Positions 25,576 to 35,934 of a DNA stretch of 64,000 nt are shown one piece after another. Source of the stretch: Stramonita haemastoma. Lineage: Eukaryota > Mollusca > Gastropoda > Neogastropoda > Muricidae. The stretch spans positions 89,541,631 through 89,605,630 of the forward strand of contig CM060318.1 in assembly GCA_030674155.1 (NCBI GenBank), given 5' to 3'. Numbering within the stretch: the first letter of the stretch is position 1; each line of letters begins with the position of its first letter. Position numbers and translations under genes: made by a program. The notes under the pieces were generated by a model, which made no database searches, was not told where the DNA came from, and saw only the letters and a list, made by a program, of their open reading frames with translations.

Positions 25576-26122
25576 CTGTTCTATTGTTTCTGTTACGGTG
25601 TTCTTATTTTATAATTCTTCCACATCTTATTGTCTTGACTGTTCAAGGTGTGTTCTTATTTTATTATTCTTCCACATTTTATTGCATTGACTGTTCAAGG
25701 TGATTTAGTATTGTTTTTGCTATCTTCATACATATTTTTTTCATTTTTCTATAATTGTATCACCCTACTTGTGCTTCAGATTGCTGGTTTTGGTATATTT
25801 ACGTGTTTTTTCCAGTTAGATTAGGCAGGATTAACTGAATCAATATATACACACATATATATATATATATATATATATCATTATAATATATATATTATTG
25901 TGTGTTGTATGTGTTAAATTTATTATTATATATATAATTATTGTGTGTTGTATGTATAGTGTTTATTGATTTATTCCTTCTTAATCCATTTTATCCTCTA
26001 CCCAACCAAGTGCTCACTCAACTCCCCCCCCCCCCCCCCCCCATTATTACTCTTCAACTTTAATTCTTCATCTTCACCAAACTTTGCACACCTATCACAT
26101 TTCTCACTAAACTAACTAACTG
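25576..26122. other. Intronic sequence, AT repeats and C19
   Basis: A short duplicated stretch near 25600-25700 (GTTCTTATTTTATAATTCTT twice, slightly changed), AT repeats 25850-25960 and C19 at 26024-26042. No gene. Confidence 0.7.
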
Positions 26123-27610
26123 ATGTATTCAAGACATACTTCATGGCCCTCCAAGGATGGATTACGCATCTGCCACCTAAACATAAACCATGCAATAAAT
26201 AAAATCGAAGATATTTCAACACTCATCACAAATCAAGGCAAACCATTTCACATACTGGGTCTTTCTGAGTCAAGAATTTCAAAACATATAACAGACACAG
26301 ACATATATATTCCAGGTTACAAAATCCTACGAAGAGATCCACAGCATTCCAAAGAAACTGGGATCTTAATCTATATTAGTGAATCAGTAACATTTAAACA
26401 TCTTCCCCATCTAGAATGTCATGAAGTAGAATCTATCTGGATTGAAGTTTCTGTAAAAGGTACATCCCCTATTGTAATTGGGTTTTGTTACAGAAATCCA
26501 TCAGAAAGAAAAAATTGGACAGACAAATTTGACTCCATGATGAATGAAGTCCTATTAGAATCAAGGGAAGTAATCTTACTGGGTGACTTCAATATTGACC
26601 TAGCAAAAGTACACAATCAATGGACCCAAATTACGAACTCACTCAATCTTCACCAATTAGTCAATTCACCCACAAGAGTCACATCAAATTCAAGCACAAT
26701 AATTGATCACATTTACGTATCTAACCCTAAAAACATCATAGAAACATGTGTCCCTGTCTATAACTGCAGTGATCACTATCCAGTCTGTGCCACATGGTCA
26801 AAAAAAGGAACAAAAATTCCCAAACCTGGACACAAAACTATAACCTATCGTTCATTCACAAAATTTGATGAACAGCTTTTTCTCCTAGAACTATGCAAGT
26901 CCACACTCTCGGAAACATTCAACATTACTGATCCAGACTTAGCTATTGAGTTCTGGATAAAGACATTCACTGAAATCTATAACAAACATGCCCCACTAAA
27001 AACCATTAGAATCAAACACGTCCCCAAGCCGCCTTGGCTCACAAAGGAACTAGAGGAAGCATGTTATCTTAGAGATTTTCTAAAAGAACACAAATATTAT
27101 GAGGAATCAAAAAAATTAAGAAATGCCATAATCTCACAAAAACGGCGGGAAAAAAAGAAATATTTCCAAGACTTACTATCTTCCAAACAAAATTCAAAGA
27201 CAGTATGGCGAGCAATAAATCAAATAACTAACAATCAATCATCTTCCAAATCAAATGTAATCAAAGACATCTCTGCTGAAAAACTTAACAACCACTTCAT
27301 CAATGTTTCTTCTAACGTAATCAGCAATGATAACTCAGAATCCAATGACCTCAATAAATTAAAACAATACTGCCAAGAAAAGCTTATACCTTCAAAACTT
27401 CACCTACCATTCATGTCTGTTTCAGAGGTCTATAACTATCTGACTCACCTCAAACAATCAAAAACGCGTGGTCTTGATGGAATAGACAGCAATATATTAA
27501 AATTATCAGTTCCAGTTATCACAGACACACTAACATATATATACAACCTCTGCCTTGATAAGAACTATTTCCCCAATGCCTTCAAATGTGCTAAAGTGAT
27601 CCCCATCTAC
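26123..27610 (+). CDS. LINE ORF2, endonuclease domain and RT N-terminus (truncated)
   Basis: About 496 codons without a stop. The endonuclease has CHLNINHAINK (motif with catalytic Asn), LGLSESRI (catalytic Glu), LLGDFNIDL (Asp/Asn) and CSDHYPV (Asp/His), so all expected catalytic positions of an AP-like nuclease are present. A linker with WLTKELEEACYLRDFLKEH and REKKKYFQDLLSSK leads into RGLDGIDSNILKL and AKVIPIY, the start of the RT domain. The frame then continues into CA repeat as a His-Thr tail. An intact endonuclease frame suggests a fairly young copy before the deletion. Confidence 0.88.
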
Positions 27611-27905
27611 ACACAACACACACACACACACACGCACACGCACACACACACACACACACACACACGAGAGTCATTTACATTCTGTAGTTTCATAATACTT
27701 TAAACTTTTAACGTATCATATAAATTAGGTAAAAATATATCTTCAATATATCATTGTTACTATCAAATGAATTTTGTGGATTTTTCCTTTTTTTCTTATG
27801 AATTTGTTATTGTTGTTTTGTATATTGTTATAAAGGACTGGATGCAATTTAAAAAAAAGAATTGCCATGTTCAACCCATCACCTTTCAAAAATAAAAATC
27901 TCAAA
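26123..27905 (+). mobile_element. CR1/L2-like LINE, internally deleted (EN + RT start, then 3' UTR)
   Basis: One long open frame (26123-27703) gives an intact endonuclease and the RT N-terminus, then runs into (CA)n at 27613-27666. After the CA tract only 3' UTR remains, ending in a tail module (AAAGG 27832-27836 / CCTTT 27882-27886, then AAAAATAAAAATC) and (CT)n. Most of the RT is therefore missing and replaced by CA repeat. The related copy at 50550-53389 shows what is lost. Confidence 0.88.
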
Positions 27906-27925
27906 TCTCTCTCTCTCTCTCTCTG

Positions 27926-27960
<35 letters not shown>
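27906..27960. repeat. (CT)n then C32
   Basis: A short CT tract is followed by 32 consecutive C (27927-27958), the longest homopolymer in the window, about 50 bp from the donor site of the GPCR exon at 28010. Confidence 0.97.
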
Positions 27961-28009
27961 TGTTCTAAGCAGGATAGCTTTCATATTTACAGAACCATAA
28001 GTCACTTAC

Positions 28010-28276
28010 TGATGGACTGACGTCAAAGGAGTTCAAATTTTTTGAAGACGATGACTCTGAAATCTCCAGTACCAGAGAGTCCTCCATAGCATAGATTATG
28101 TTGTCATCAGGAGAAATGCATGATTCCTCTTGGTACGCGAAGAACCAAATAAAAGGCTCCCTGTCCATCGCGTGGAATGTGGCGTTGATCACTTTCTCTG
28201 CAAGCCAGCAATCCAACAGCAGGAGAACCACAGAGGATTCCTTGCTCTCCATGAGCCTGCTGGCAATTTTTTCTAT
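28010..28276 (-). CDS. Class C GPCR exon: ligand-domain lobe 2
   Basis: The acceptor is TTTCTGTATTGACAG just right of 28276. The exon starts with ATA and is phase 0 at both ends (89 codons) if the donor is TCA|GTAAGT at 28010/28009. It reads IEKIASRLMESKESSVVLL, the beta-strand/helix pair of the second flytrap lobe, then WLAEKVINATFHAMDREPF and an acidic Ser-rich loop. Its phase fits the flanking exons at 40409-40589 and 4696-5700. An in-frame extension (SDLWFCKYE) resembles the family's WF..FW motif, so a longer form ending at GTAAAT 27990 is possible, but that donor would break phase with the next exon. I prefer 28010. Confidence 0.82.
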
Positions 28277-28477
28277 CTGTCAATACAGAAAACATTTTTT
28301 AGGGTTCCAGTGCAATACAGATTCAGTATAGGAAGAATATCCGCCTCCCACCCCAGCTCCATATATCCTCTGTTGACCAGTAACGCCACAATGTTGATAA
28401 AATGGAGTAAAACCGACTCATGTAACTGTTTCATCTGTTCAGTATTCTGTGAATTAGGAGTTGTCTCTAAAACAATG

Positions 28478-28553
28478 ATATGATGATGATGATGATGAAT
28501 GATGATGTGGTGGTGGTGGTGGTGGTGGTGGTGGTGGTGTGTGGTGGTGGTAG
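28478..28553. repeat. (GAT)n and (GGT)n trinucleotide repeat
   Basis: GAT repeats run into about a dozen TGG units. The G-rich strand could form quadruplexes. It lies about 200 bp upstream (in gene sense) of the exon acceptor at 28276. Confidence 0.95.
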
Positions 28554-28989
28554 TGGCAATTAGGACAAATAACGAGTGCAAAAATGATAGCTACAAAGAA
28601 CAGAAACAGCAACAACCTAACAACTACAACAATCGTTACAGTCATCATCATATTCATCCTAATAATATCCAATAAAACCGACTGCAATAGTGATTTTCAT
28701 GATAATAGAGGAAACAGCATCTGTGGAGGTGGAGTTTAATTAAGACAGTAAACTAGTCAGATGCAACTTAAATACTAATATTTGAGGTCAGTGACAGGGT
28801 GGTGAAGTTAGGTGTGTGTAAGTGCTGATCCTGACGCGCATCTGATGGTCAGGATTGACATCTCTAGGTAGTCTCTAGACACTTCAAACTAGACTGACAG
28901 GGGAGTCAAGTCAATACGACTATACTATTTCCTAGGCATAAATGATGTCTGGTTATCTCTTATTTATGTGTGTGCATTGTTTCAGGACA
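28554..28989. other. Intronic sequence, no gene
   Basis: Nothing recognised. Confidence 0.6.
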
Positions 28990-29105
28990 GGCCTTTGGTG
29001 GAACGATCTACTACAGAGGGCGGAGGACCGTGGGGAGTGGAGGAAGCTGGTTGGAAAATCTTCAGCTGTGCCTCCACGGTCCATGGGACTACGGGACAGG
29101 TGAGG
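28990..29105 (+). mobile_element. LINE C-terminal fragment (RTE-like)
   Basis: One frame reads WNDLLQRAEDRGEWRKLVGK then SSAVPPRS and a stop at about 29103, the closing motif of RTE-like ORF2 proteins. The fragment at 57675-57790 has the same motif (RKAEDHGKWRKLVE). It begins just after TTTCAG. Confidence 0.75.
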
Positions 29106-29318
29106 TGAGGATTGTTCCAGGCATTGAACAAGGTCATAATTATTCCTTTATTTTATCCAAATTTGTCTGTTTAAAAAAAGGTGTTGAGGCTTTCTGCAAG
29201 ATGGATGGGCACTGCCAATGATGCCAGACGCTGTAGGAACCTGGTTTTCTATTACATAACCATTTGATAGCAACAAAGAAAAAAAGCCACTTTGTGCGTG
29301 TATAAAAGACATCTCAGA

Positions 29319-30180
29319 CGCAGACGCAGACGTTTATTCATAAAGGCCACAGCCCCTTAGAAGGGGGATAAACATAATAAACACATCATGACATCAAATG
29401 CAACAACACAATGCACAATACTTCCTACTCACGTTAACACTGTTTTTCTTAACTTAAATGCCTTCTGTAAGTACAATGCTAAATGCCTTATTGTTGTTCT
29501 GTTTGTTGTAGTCAAAAGCAATATCAGCTTGAACAAACAAGGTTGCCAGTAATACTTATATGGAATAAATTCTTTTCTGAGATCACTTAATCCAGGACAT
29601 GAAAGTACAAAATGTACCTCATTTTCTTGTGTCTCAAGGCATAATGGACAAATCAAACAACAGTCAGCTACTCTTCTGTATCGAAAATGCTGCACAAAAA
29701 TATCAGAAATACCAAATCTAAGTTTTGTAATTGTTCTTTTTAAATATCTATCCAAATCCACTGATAAATACTCTGGAATACAATGCAAGGAGTTTAACAT
29801 TTTATACATATAAAATCTATTGCTGTCTTCCATGTGAGCACTCCATCTCTGCCATCCACAATCAATAATACGTTGTCAAAACACACGAATAAAACCATTC
29901 ATATCACCTACACCCTGATTTATCCATACAAAGCCAAAACCATACTCATACAATGTCATTTGTACACGTGAGACCCAGTTGTTTTTACCTCTGGCATCTA
30001 ACTCTCTTAGCATGTTGTAAGCCTTATTTGGCAGTCTGTGTGGTTCCATCCGTGCTACTTTTATCCAATAGCGAATACAAGTCACTATAGAACGTAAATA
30101 TATAGGGTACCTGTTAGTCTCTCCATAAACTGAATCATTGGGCGTTTGCAATGAAACACCAAGAAACCTTTTCAGAGCAT
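29319..30180 (-). mobile_element. LINE 3' half, cut by the DIRS element
   Basis: The minus strand carries KNYALKRFLGVSLQTPNDSV, RYPIYLRS and GFGFVWINQGVGDM (30202-29876), then a second frame (29833-29429) with a zinc-knuckle-like CCLICPLCLETQENEVHFVL segment. The 3' end has a CCCCTT/AAGGGG hairpin, AATAAACG and GTCTGC repeats (29319-29337). It is homologous to the C-terminal part of the element at 13830-17006. Its 5' side stops exactly where the DIRS begins (30180/30181); I could not find the missing part beyond the DIRS right end. Confidence 0.85.
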
Positions 30181-30220
30181 AATTCTTGCTCATTTCCTGC
30201 ATCCCTCCACTATACGCATA

Positions 30221-30251
30221 TGAGAACCGCGCGCAGCCCCTACTGTCAGTT
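30221..30251 (+). repeat. DIRS left inverted terminal repeat
   Basis: TGAGAACCGCGCGCAGCCCC plus TACTGTCAGTT; exact reverse complement of 37150-37180. The outer 40 bp of the left end (30181-30220) have their complement in the internal region, not in the right ITR. Confidence 0.95.
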
Positions 30252-30471
30252 CGTGCCTAGCCGAGCTACTGTCCAGACGTTTATCATATCGCCTCTCGCT
30301 GTGTCGGCAACGTCCATCACTATCAGGAATCTCAGCACTAGCTATAATAGTTTCTAGACCTTGCTTTTCTTGGTTTGTTTTATTTTGTGTATAACTTGGG
30401 GTTGTTGTTTTTTGTAGTGCTTGTGAAATCTGTGTTTTGTGGAAAAGTTTCTGTGGGGAAAAAAAAAAAAA

Positions 30472-31379
30472 ATGGAGATCCATTTTGTGGACTACACTAG
30501 TGACCAGGATTTGGTTATGGAGTCAGAATCCTATGAAGAAGAACCGCAAGCTGGCACCTCTGCTGAACCCTCGGTGAAAAGGGAACCATCTCTCCGAGAC
30601 ATTTTTTCAATCATTCAGAACCTTTCCAAAAGAATGGACAATTTTGAAAGAAGTGCACCGCACACCAAGAAGAGAAAAATTAGTGCTGACGCTGATAAAC
30701 CCTTGCTGAGAATGAAGGGAAAAGAAAGAAGGCAGGTAACGATTCAGAATTTGTCACCGACAGTGTTTCTGATAAGGCAGAGGAACTGGAAAAAGAGCTG
30801 ATAGCAGAAGCTACAGAGGAGGAGGATGACGATATTTTTGCTGAAATGGCATCATCTTTTGACGACAACGAAGAAAAAGGACCACCGGTCTCAGGAAAAT
30901 TGGCAAAGCTGCTTGAATCCAGATTTGGATCAAAACTTCCAGACAGAAAGCTGAGGGAAAAACTGACTAAATACCCAATTCCTGAAAACTGTGCATACCT
31001 GGGCGTTCCCTGAACAAACCAGGAAGTTTTTTCTGTCCTCAAGCCCTTCACAAGAAAGACAGACATTCGGATGGCAAACACACAGAAAACGCTGTCAAAA
31101 GCTGCCATAGCCATAACGCTCTGTACTGACCGACTTTTGAGGGTAAGAGATACCATCTCAGGGCAAGATGCCACTACAGTACGCAGTGAACTGACCGGAT
31201 GCATAGCTCAACTTTCAGATGCCCTGGCCCTCACAGGTCACGCCAACCATGACCTGTCCCAGAAACGGAGAGACATGCACCGACCCTGCCTACCCCGTGA
31301 ACTCTCTGGCATATGTGCACCGCAGGTTGCCATGACCCCAGAACTACTGTATGGCTCTGATTTTCACAAATGTCTATAA
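30472..31379 (+). pseudogene. DIRS ORF1 (gag-like)
   Basis: The start is the ATG after an A-rich leader. The N-terminal 85 codons are acidic and contain a short helix (LRDIFSIIQNLSKRMDNFE) and a basic patch (KKRKISA). A one-base shift near 30730 moves the frame to NDSEFVTDSVSDKAEELEKE and KYPIPENCAYLGVP, a conserved-looking block of DIRS gag. A TGA near 31010 replaces an expected CGA, followed by TNQEVF. It ends about 31379. The protein would be the particle/nucleic-acid-binding component. Only two lesions suggest moderate age. Confidence 0.75.
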
Positions 31380-31382
31380 GAA

Positions 31383-32495
31383 GTGCAAGAGTCCCAGAAA
31401 CTCGGTCAGAACATGCGTGGTCAGCAAAAGAGGAGCACGTGGCAGCATAACAACAGTAGCTCTTTTTTAGGCCGGAAGCCGTGGAGGCAGGGGCAGGGGG
31501 GGGGGGAGTTCCTTCAGTCAAGCAAACAAAGTGTTTTGGAAGAAGGGTCAGAAAAACATCCACTGGCAGTAACTCGATCTTTGACTGAACCGCCCCTCCC
31601 TTCTGAAAACAAGGTTAGTGAGTTTGAACTTTGCTTGCCTTCTTTGTGTGCTTATCTTGAAATGAAGCATGATAACTTTAAAGCAGGAAGCATAAAGGAA
31701 AAGCTGTCACACTGGAATGAACTAACTTCTGACCCTGATGTACTTGAAACAGTTGAAGGAATTAAAATCACCTTTGATGATTGCCCAGTAGACATAAAGC
31801 AAAGTTCGCAAAGGTTGTTTAGCAAGCGTGAAAACTATGCTGTTGACTCTGAAATAAGAAACTTGTTGAAAAAAGGTGTGATAAAAGAGTCTTTACCTGA
31901 ATCAGGACAAGTTGTCTCACCTATCTTTGTAAGGGAGAAAAAAGATGGATCATTTAGAATGATTTTAAATCTGAAAGCTCTGAACAAAAATGTGGAATAT
32001 AAGAAATTTAAGATGGAAACAATATATACAGCTTTGGATCTAGTTACACAAAATTGCTTTTTCGCATCAATTGATCTGAGAGATGCATATTACGTCATAG
32101 CAGTAGAGGAGACTTTTCGGAAATATCTGAAATTCAGATGGAGAGAAAAACTGTACTGTTTTCAGGCGGCTGCTATGGGACTCAGTCCGATTCCCAGAAA
32201 ATTCACAAAACTCATGAAACCTGTCCTAGCACGCTTACATGATATGGGTCACCTGATCACTTCATTCATTGATGACAGTTTGATTGTGGGAGAGACTGAA
32301 ACAGAAGTTGTACAGTGTGTGGTAGACACGATACAATTATTAGACTCTCTAGGTTTCTATGTACATGAAAAGAAATCACAGTTCATGCCTGTGCAAGAAA
32401 TCACCTACCTGGGTTTCAAAATAAACTCAACAGACATGACAGTCACACTGACAGATGAACGGAAACAAAAACTGCTGTGTGCATGCATTCAGTTA
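31383..32495 (+). CDS. DIRS ORF2 part 1: reverse transcriptase (split by nested LINE)
   Basis: The frame opens with a Gln/Arg-rich tail of gag type, then RT proper: VSPIFVREKKDGSFRMILNL, FASIDLRDAYYVI (motif A), FQAAAMGLSPIPRKFTK (motif B region) and TSFIDDSLIVGE (motif C with the two catalytic Asp), then QEITYLGFKIN. It reads cleanly up to LLCACIQL, where the LINE was inserted at 32496. Reading resumes at 34726 with FSQDSTTIRS. Function in an intact element: cDNA synthesis of the DIRS RNA. Confidence 0.93.
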
Positions 32496-32645
32496 CTTCT
32501 TCTTCTCATTGGTTTAATGTCCGTTCACTACAAGGTGATTTAGACAATGGTACATTCACGTTAAGAATGCACTGAAAAGGGGATGAGGGGAAAAAGTGAA
32601 AGGATAAAGAAAATAATGAATGATGATAAGTTTATACAATTTCAT

Positions 32646-33653
32646 TTATAGTAACTGACCTACTGGTGACTGGCAAATACTTGCTGCAACTGATATTAGG
32701 ACATGCGACTCGGAATCATACAGAACACTTTGGAAATTTCCGTATTTTTCCCTTAGATCTATCCCTTTGCTTTTATACGAGGCAATGAGCACAGGGCAAT
32801 CAAACAGTATATGGTGGACTGATAAAATAGCAGAACAAGTACAGAAAACATCTTTTGAATATTTAGTTTTCCAAGCATTTAGACGTAATTTATGAATTAT
32901 AATTTCTATATTTCGTGGGCAACACAAACGATTTAAGTGAAATCTAAAAAACTTTGAATATACACAGTTTGCAAGAATTGAAATAATTTCAAATGAAGAT
33001 AAACGCAGACCTATACTATTAATCATTATGTCACTTGTACATTCTGAAGCACCGCGTTTTGCCAGAGAATCTGCCAATTCATTCCAGTAAAGACCGCAAT
33101 GTGATGGCACCCAGCAAAATGTTATCCCAATACCTTTAGAAGCAAGAGAATGCACAAGGAACTTGATTTCAAAAATAACATCATTTCTCAGTTTAGAGTC
33201 CCAATGTTTTAAAGCCAGTAAAACTGATTTTGAATCAACACAAAAAAGGACATTGTAAATCGCAAGAGAAATATTTGAAATATAATTTAGCGCCATAAGA
33301 ATTGCGAACAATTCAGAAGTGAATATTGTAAAACCTTTTCCAATACAAAAAGGTCTTTTTACTTTTAAGTCGGGTATAACGAATGCAGCCCCGCACATGC
33401 CCGATTCTAAGACAGATCCGTCCGTGTATACTTTCAAGTGGTTTAAATACTGACAATTTATATGATTTTGAACCTCAGTTTTGAGTAGGTTTTGATTAGT
33501 GTCCTTTTTTGTTTCTGTGTAGTCAATATCAAAATTTGCATATTTATGTTCCCATGGTGGAATCTGGGGAACTACTGGTAAAACTGGTACGTTTGATATA
33601 TCGATATTATTTTCCTTCAAAAGGTCTTCAGTATAATTTCTTATTGGCTGCAA
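32646..33653 (-). CDS. LINE RNase H domain and C-terminal Cys/His motif of the nested element
   Basis: RNase H signature residues appear in order: LKVYTDGSVLES (Asp), TIFTSELFAILMAL (Glu), VLFCVDSKSVLLAL (Asp), WVPSHCGLYWNELADSLAK (His/Asp). The C-terminal part has a zinc-knuckle-like FCTCSAILSVHHILFDCPV. It ends about 32646 and is followed by a short 3' UTR and (GAA)n tail. The RNase H would remove the RNA strand after cDNA synthesis. The frame is intact. Confidence 0.93.
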   Translation of the reverse strand: MQPIRNYTEDLLKENNIDISNVPVLPVVPQIPPWEHKYANFDIDYTETKKDTNQNLLKTEVQNHINCQYLNHLKVYTDGSVLESGMCGAAFVIPDLKVKRPFCIGKGFTIFTSELFAILMALNYISNISLAIYNVLFCVDSKSVLLALKHWDSKLRNDVIFEIKFLVHSLASKGIGITFCWVPSHCGLYWNELADSLAKRGASECTSDIMINSIGLRLSSFEIISILANCVYSKFFRFHLNRLCCPRNIEIIIHKLRLNAWKTKYSKDVFCTCSAILSVHHILFDCPVLIASYKSKGIDLREKYGNFQSVLYDSESHVLISVAASICQSPVGQLL

Positions 33654-34697
33654 AAAAGAGATATTCCTAGCTCTTTTTGGATAATCCTTTTGATTAATAA
33701 ATATTTCATCGCAACAGAATTTGAAATAGCAAGACTTCGAATGACATATTTAGAGACAGATAACATTCTTTGCTCAGAAAGTGGAAGTAAATGAGCTTCT
33801 GTATAAGTTTTTAATGTACTGGCATGAATCGGCACTCCTAGAGCTATTTTAATTGCTTTGCTATCCACACTTTGCAACTTTTTTAAGAGATAATTTGGAG
33901 CAGAAAAATACACTTCTTGACCAGAAATGAGTTTAGATCGAATTAATGAAACAGCAAGATGCATGAGTGTTTTAGTATCTTGACTCCACGGCTGAGCACT
34001 CACAATCTTTAAGAAGTTTAATCGTTTCCTGGCTTTTAAAATCAAATTTTCAATATGCATTTTCCAGTTTAACTTGCTAGTTAAATGAACTCCCAAGAAT
34101 CTGGCGTCTTGTTTGTATTGAAGTGTGACCCCATCAAGTGTTAATAACGGTAGTGTTTGGGGGGTTTTCCCATTGTTAAAAAGAACTAGACAAGTTTTTT
34201 CTCCAGATAACTCCAATCCATTCTCTTTCATGTAATTACTAAGTTTATTCAGTTCAACCTGATAAATCTTTTGAACATATTTTATCACTCTACTTTTCGT
34301 ATTCTTTTTAAGAGAAGTGTTGATCCACATGGCAATGTCATCTGCATACTGAACAATAGTCGTATTTTTTGACAATGCCTGAGGAAGATCATGAATTAAA
34401 ATAGAGAATAATAATGGTGCCAAAATTGCTCCCTGGGGTATTCCCATATCAACAGATTTAAAGTCTGAATATACACCATTCACTTTGGTACAGATTGATC
34501 TTTCAGATAGAAAATCCTTTAAGTATTGAAACATTATGCCTCTAACGCCGATATTTTTCAATTTGTATAATAACCTCGTATGCCAAACCCTGTCGTATGC
34601 TTTCCTAACATCAAAAAAAGTAGCTAGTATACTCTTTTGTTTGGAAAACTGCTTTTTAATATCATGGGTTAACTTTACTAGGTGATCAGTTGTACAT
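33641..34697 (-). CDS. LINE RT (5' truncated) of the nested element
   Basis: Open from the truncated 5' edge: DHLVKLTHDIKKQFSKQKS, LATFFDVRKAYDRVWH (motif A), MGIPQGAILAPLLFSILIHD, VQYADDIAMWI (catalytic motif C), CLVLFNNG and RFLGVHLTSKLNWKM, then the family block GQEVYFSAPNYLLKKLQS. It ends at a stop at 33641-33643. The last residues (ELGISLF) and the next ORF (LQPIRNYTED) join if one T is added to the T6 run near 33656, so RT and RNase H were one polypeptide. Confidence 0.92.
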
Positions 34698-34725
34698 CTT
34701 CCTCAGTTATTCAGTTATTCAGTTA

Positions 34726-35934
34726 TTCAGTCAGGATAGTACAACTATAAGATCTCTGGCATCTTGTATTGGACTAATGGTTTCTTGGTTTTTTGCTGTA
34801 CCAATGGGCCCTTTGTACTACAGAGCACTTGAACAAGATAAGTGTTCCGCACTTAAACTAAGCAAGGGGAACTGGGAAAAGCCTGCTGTGTTATCAGCTG
34901 AAGGGAAGACAGAGCTAGAATGGTGGATTAATAACATAGACAAGCAAAAGGCTCCCATTCAGAGATCAGACCCCACCATTACTATGAAGACAGACAGTTC
35001 TCGTACAGGATGGGGTGCTTGGGTTGTTGACACCAAATCACAAACACAAGGCATGTGGAGTGAGAAAGACAAAGAAGGACACATAAATGCTTTGGAGCTA
35101 TTAGCTGTCTTTTTAGGTCTCAAGTCTTTGTTGCATGACCAACGTAATGTTCACATAAGAATTATGACTGATAACACAAGCACTGTTGGTTGTATTAACA
35201 ACATGGGTTCGAACAGATCTAAACATCTGAATGATGTATCTCAGCAAATCTGGCATTGGTGTGAAAGCAGAAACATATGGCTCAGTGCAGCTCACATTCC
35301 TGGTGTTGAGAATGTTGAAGCTGACAGTCTGTCTAGACAGATCTACATTGATACAGAATGGAAACTTGATTCAATGCTACTTTCTGAGGCAATGAATATT
35401 CTTGATATAAAACCTGTCATTGACTTGTTTGCCTCTAGATTAAATTTTCAGTTTTCCAGATATGTGTCTTTCTTGCCTGACCCAGGAGCATGTGCTATTG
35501 ATGCATTTAGCATGTATTGGGGAAATGAGACTGTTTATTGTTTTCCACCTTTCAGCATTCTATCCCGCGTCCTGGCAAAGATAAAGAAAGACAAAGCAAG
35601 AGGGGTTATAGTAGCGCCAACCTGGAAAAATCAGCCCTTTTGGCCAGCACTGATGAAAATTCTCACAGCCAGGCCTGTCCTCTTGTCAGCCAGAAACACT
35701 CTTCTGACACAACCAAGTCAAAAGGAGACAAAACACCCACTGAGGAAAAGCCTGACGCTGCTAATCTGCAAAGTGTCAGGGATAGATTCAGAACACAAGG
35801 CTTTTCTGAGGAGACTACCAGTATTCTCATGTCCTCATGGCGACCCGCAACAAAACAGATGTATAATGTGTACATACAAAAGTGGGAGAGGTACGCGTGT
35901 GAGCAACAAGTGGATTCAGTTTCACCGCCTCTAG
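34726..35934 (+). CDS. DIRS ORF2 part 2: RNase H and methyltransferase-like region
   Basis: Continues the RT frame: SCIGLMVSWFFAVPMGPLYY, then RNase H with MKTDSSRTGWGAW, HINALELLAVFLGL, RIMTDNTSTVGCINN and HIPGVENVEADSLSR, giving the D-E-D-D set. After that come DLFASRLN, FSMYWGNETVYCFPPFS and GVIVAPTWKNQPFWPALMK. That region is usually described in DIRS elements as a DAM-methylase-like domain, with FPPF in the place of a catalytic PP motif. The frame stays open to 35934 and overlaps the recombinase frame, as is normal for DIRS. Confidence 0.92.
   Translation, partial: FSQDSTTIRSLASCIGLMVSWFFAVPMGPLYYRALEQDKCSALKLSKGNWEKPAVLSAEGKTELEWWINNIDKQKAPIQRSDPTITMKTDSSRTGWGAWVVDTKSQTQGMWSEKDKEGHINALELLAVFLGLKSLLHDQRNVHIRIMTDNTSTVGCINNMGSNRSKHLNDVSQQIWHWCESRNIWLSAAHIPGVENVEADSLSRQIYIDTEWKLDSMLLSEAMNILDIKPVIDLFASRLNFQFSRYVSFLPDPGACAIDAFSMYWGNETVYCFPPFSILSRVLAKIKKDKARGVIVAPTWKNQPFWPALMKILTARPVLLSARNTLLTQPSQKETKHPLRKSLTLLICKVSGIDSEHKAFLRRLPVFSCPHGDPQQNRCIMCTYKSGRGTRVSNKWIQFHRL

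Larger units (their letters stand above)
32496..34716 (-). mobile_element. RNase H-bearing LINE nested in the DIRS, antisense
   Basis: The DIRS frame is interrupted between copies of ATTCAGTTA (32487-32495 and 34717-34725), the likely target duplication. On the minus strand the insert runs from an RT truncated within its fingers/palm to RNase H and a (GAA)n tail (32496-32507 on +). Two long frames with one slippage in a T run show a young copy. The 5' end has extra TTATTCAG repeats (34702-34716). It belongs to the family of 2650-4255. Confidence 0.92.

Noticed and set aside
28130..28483. 117-codon + frame across the GPCR exon
   Set aside because: Antisense shadow of the exon at 28010-28276.
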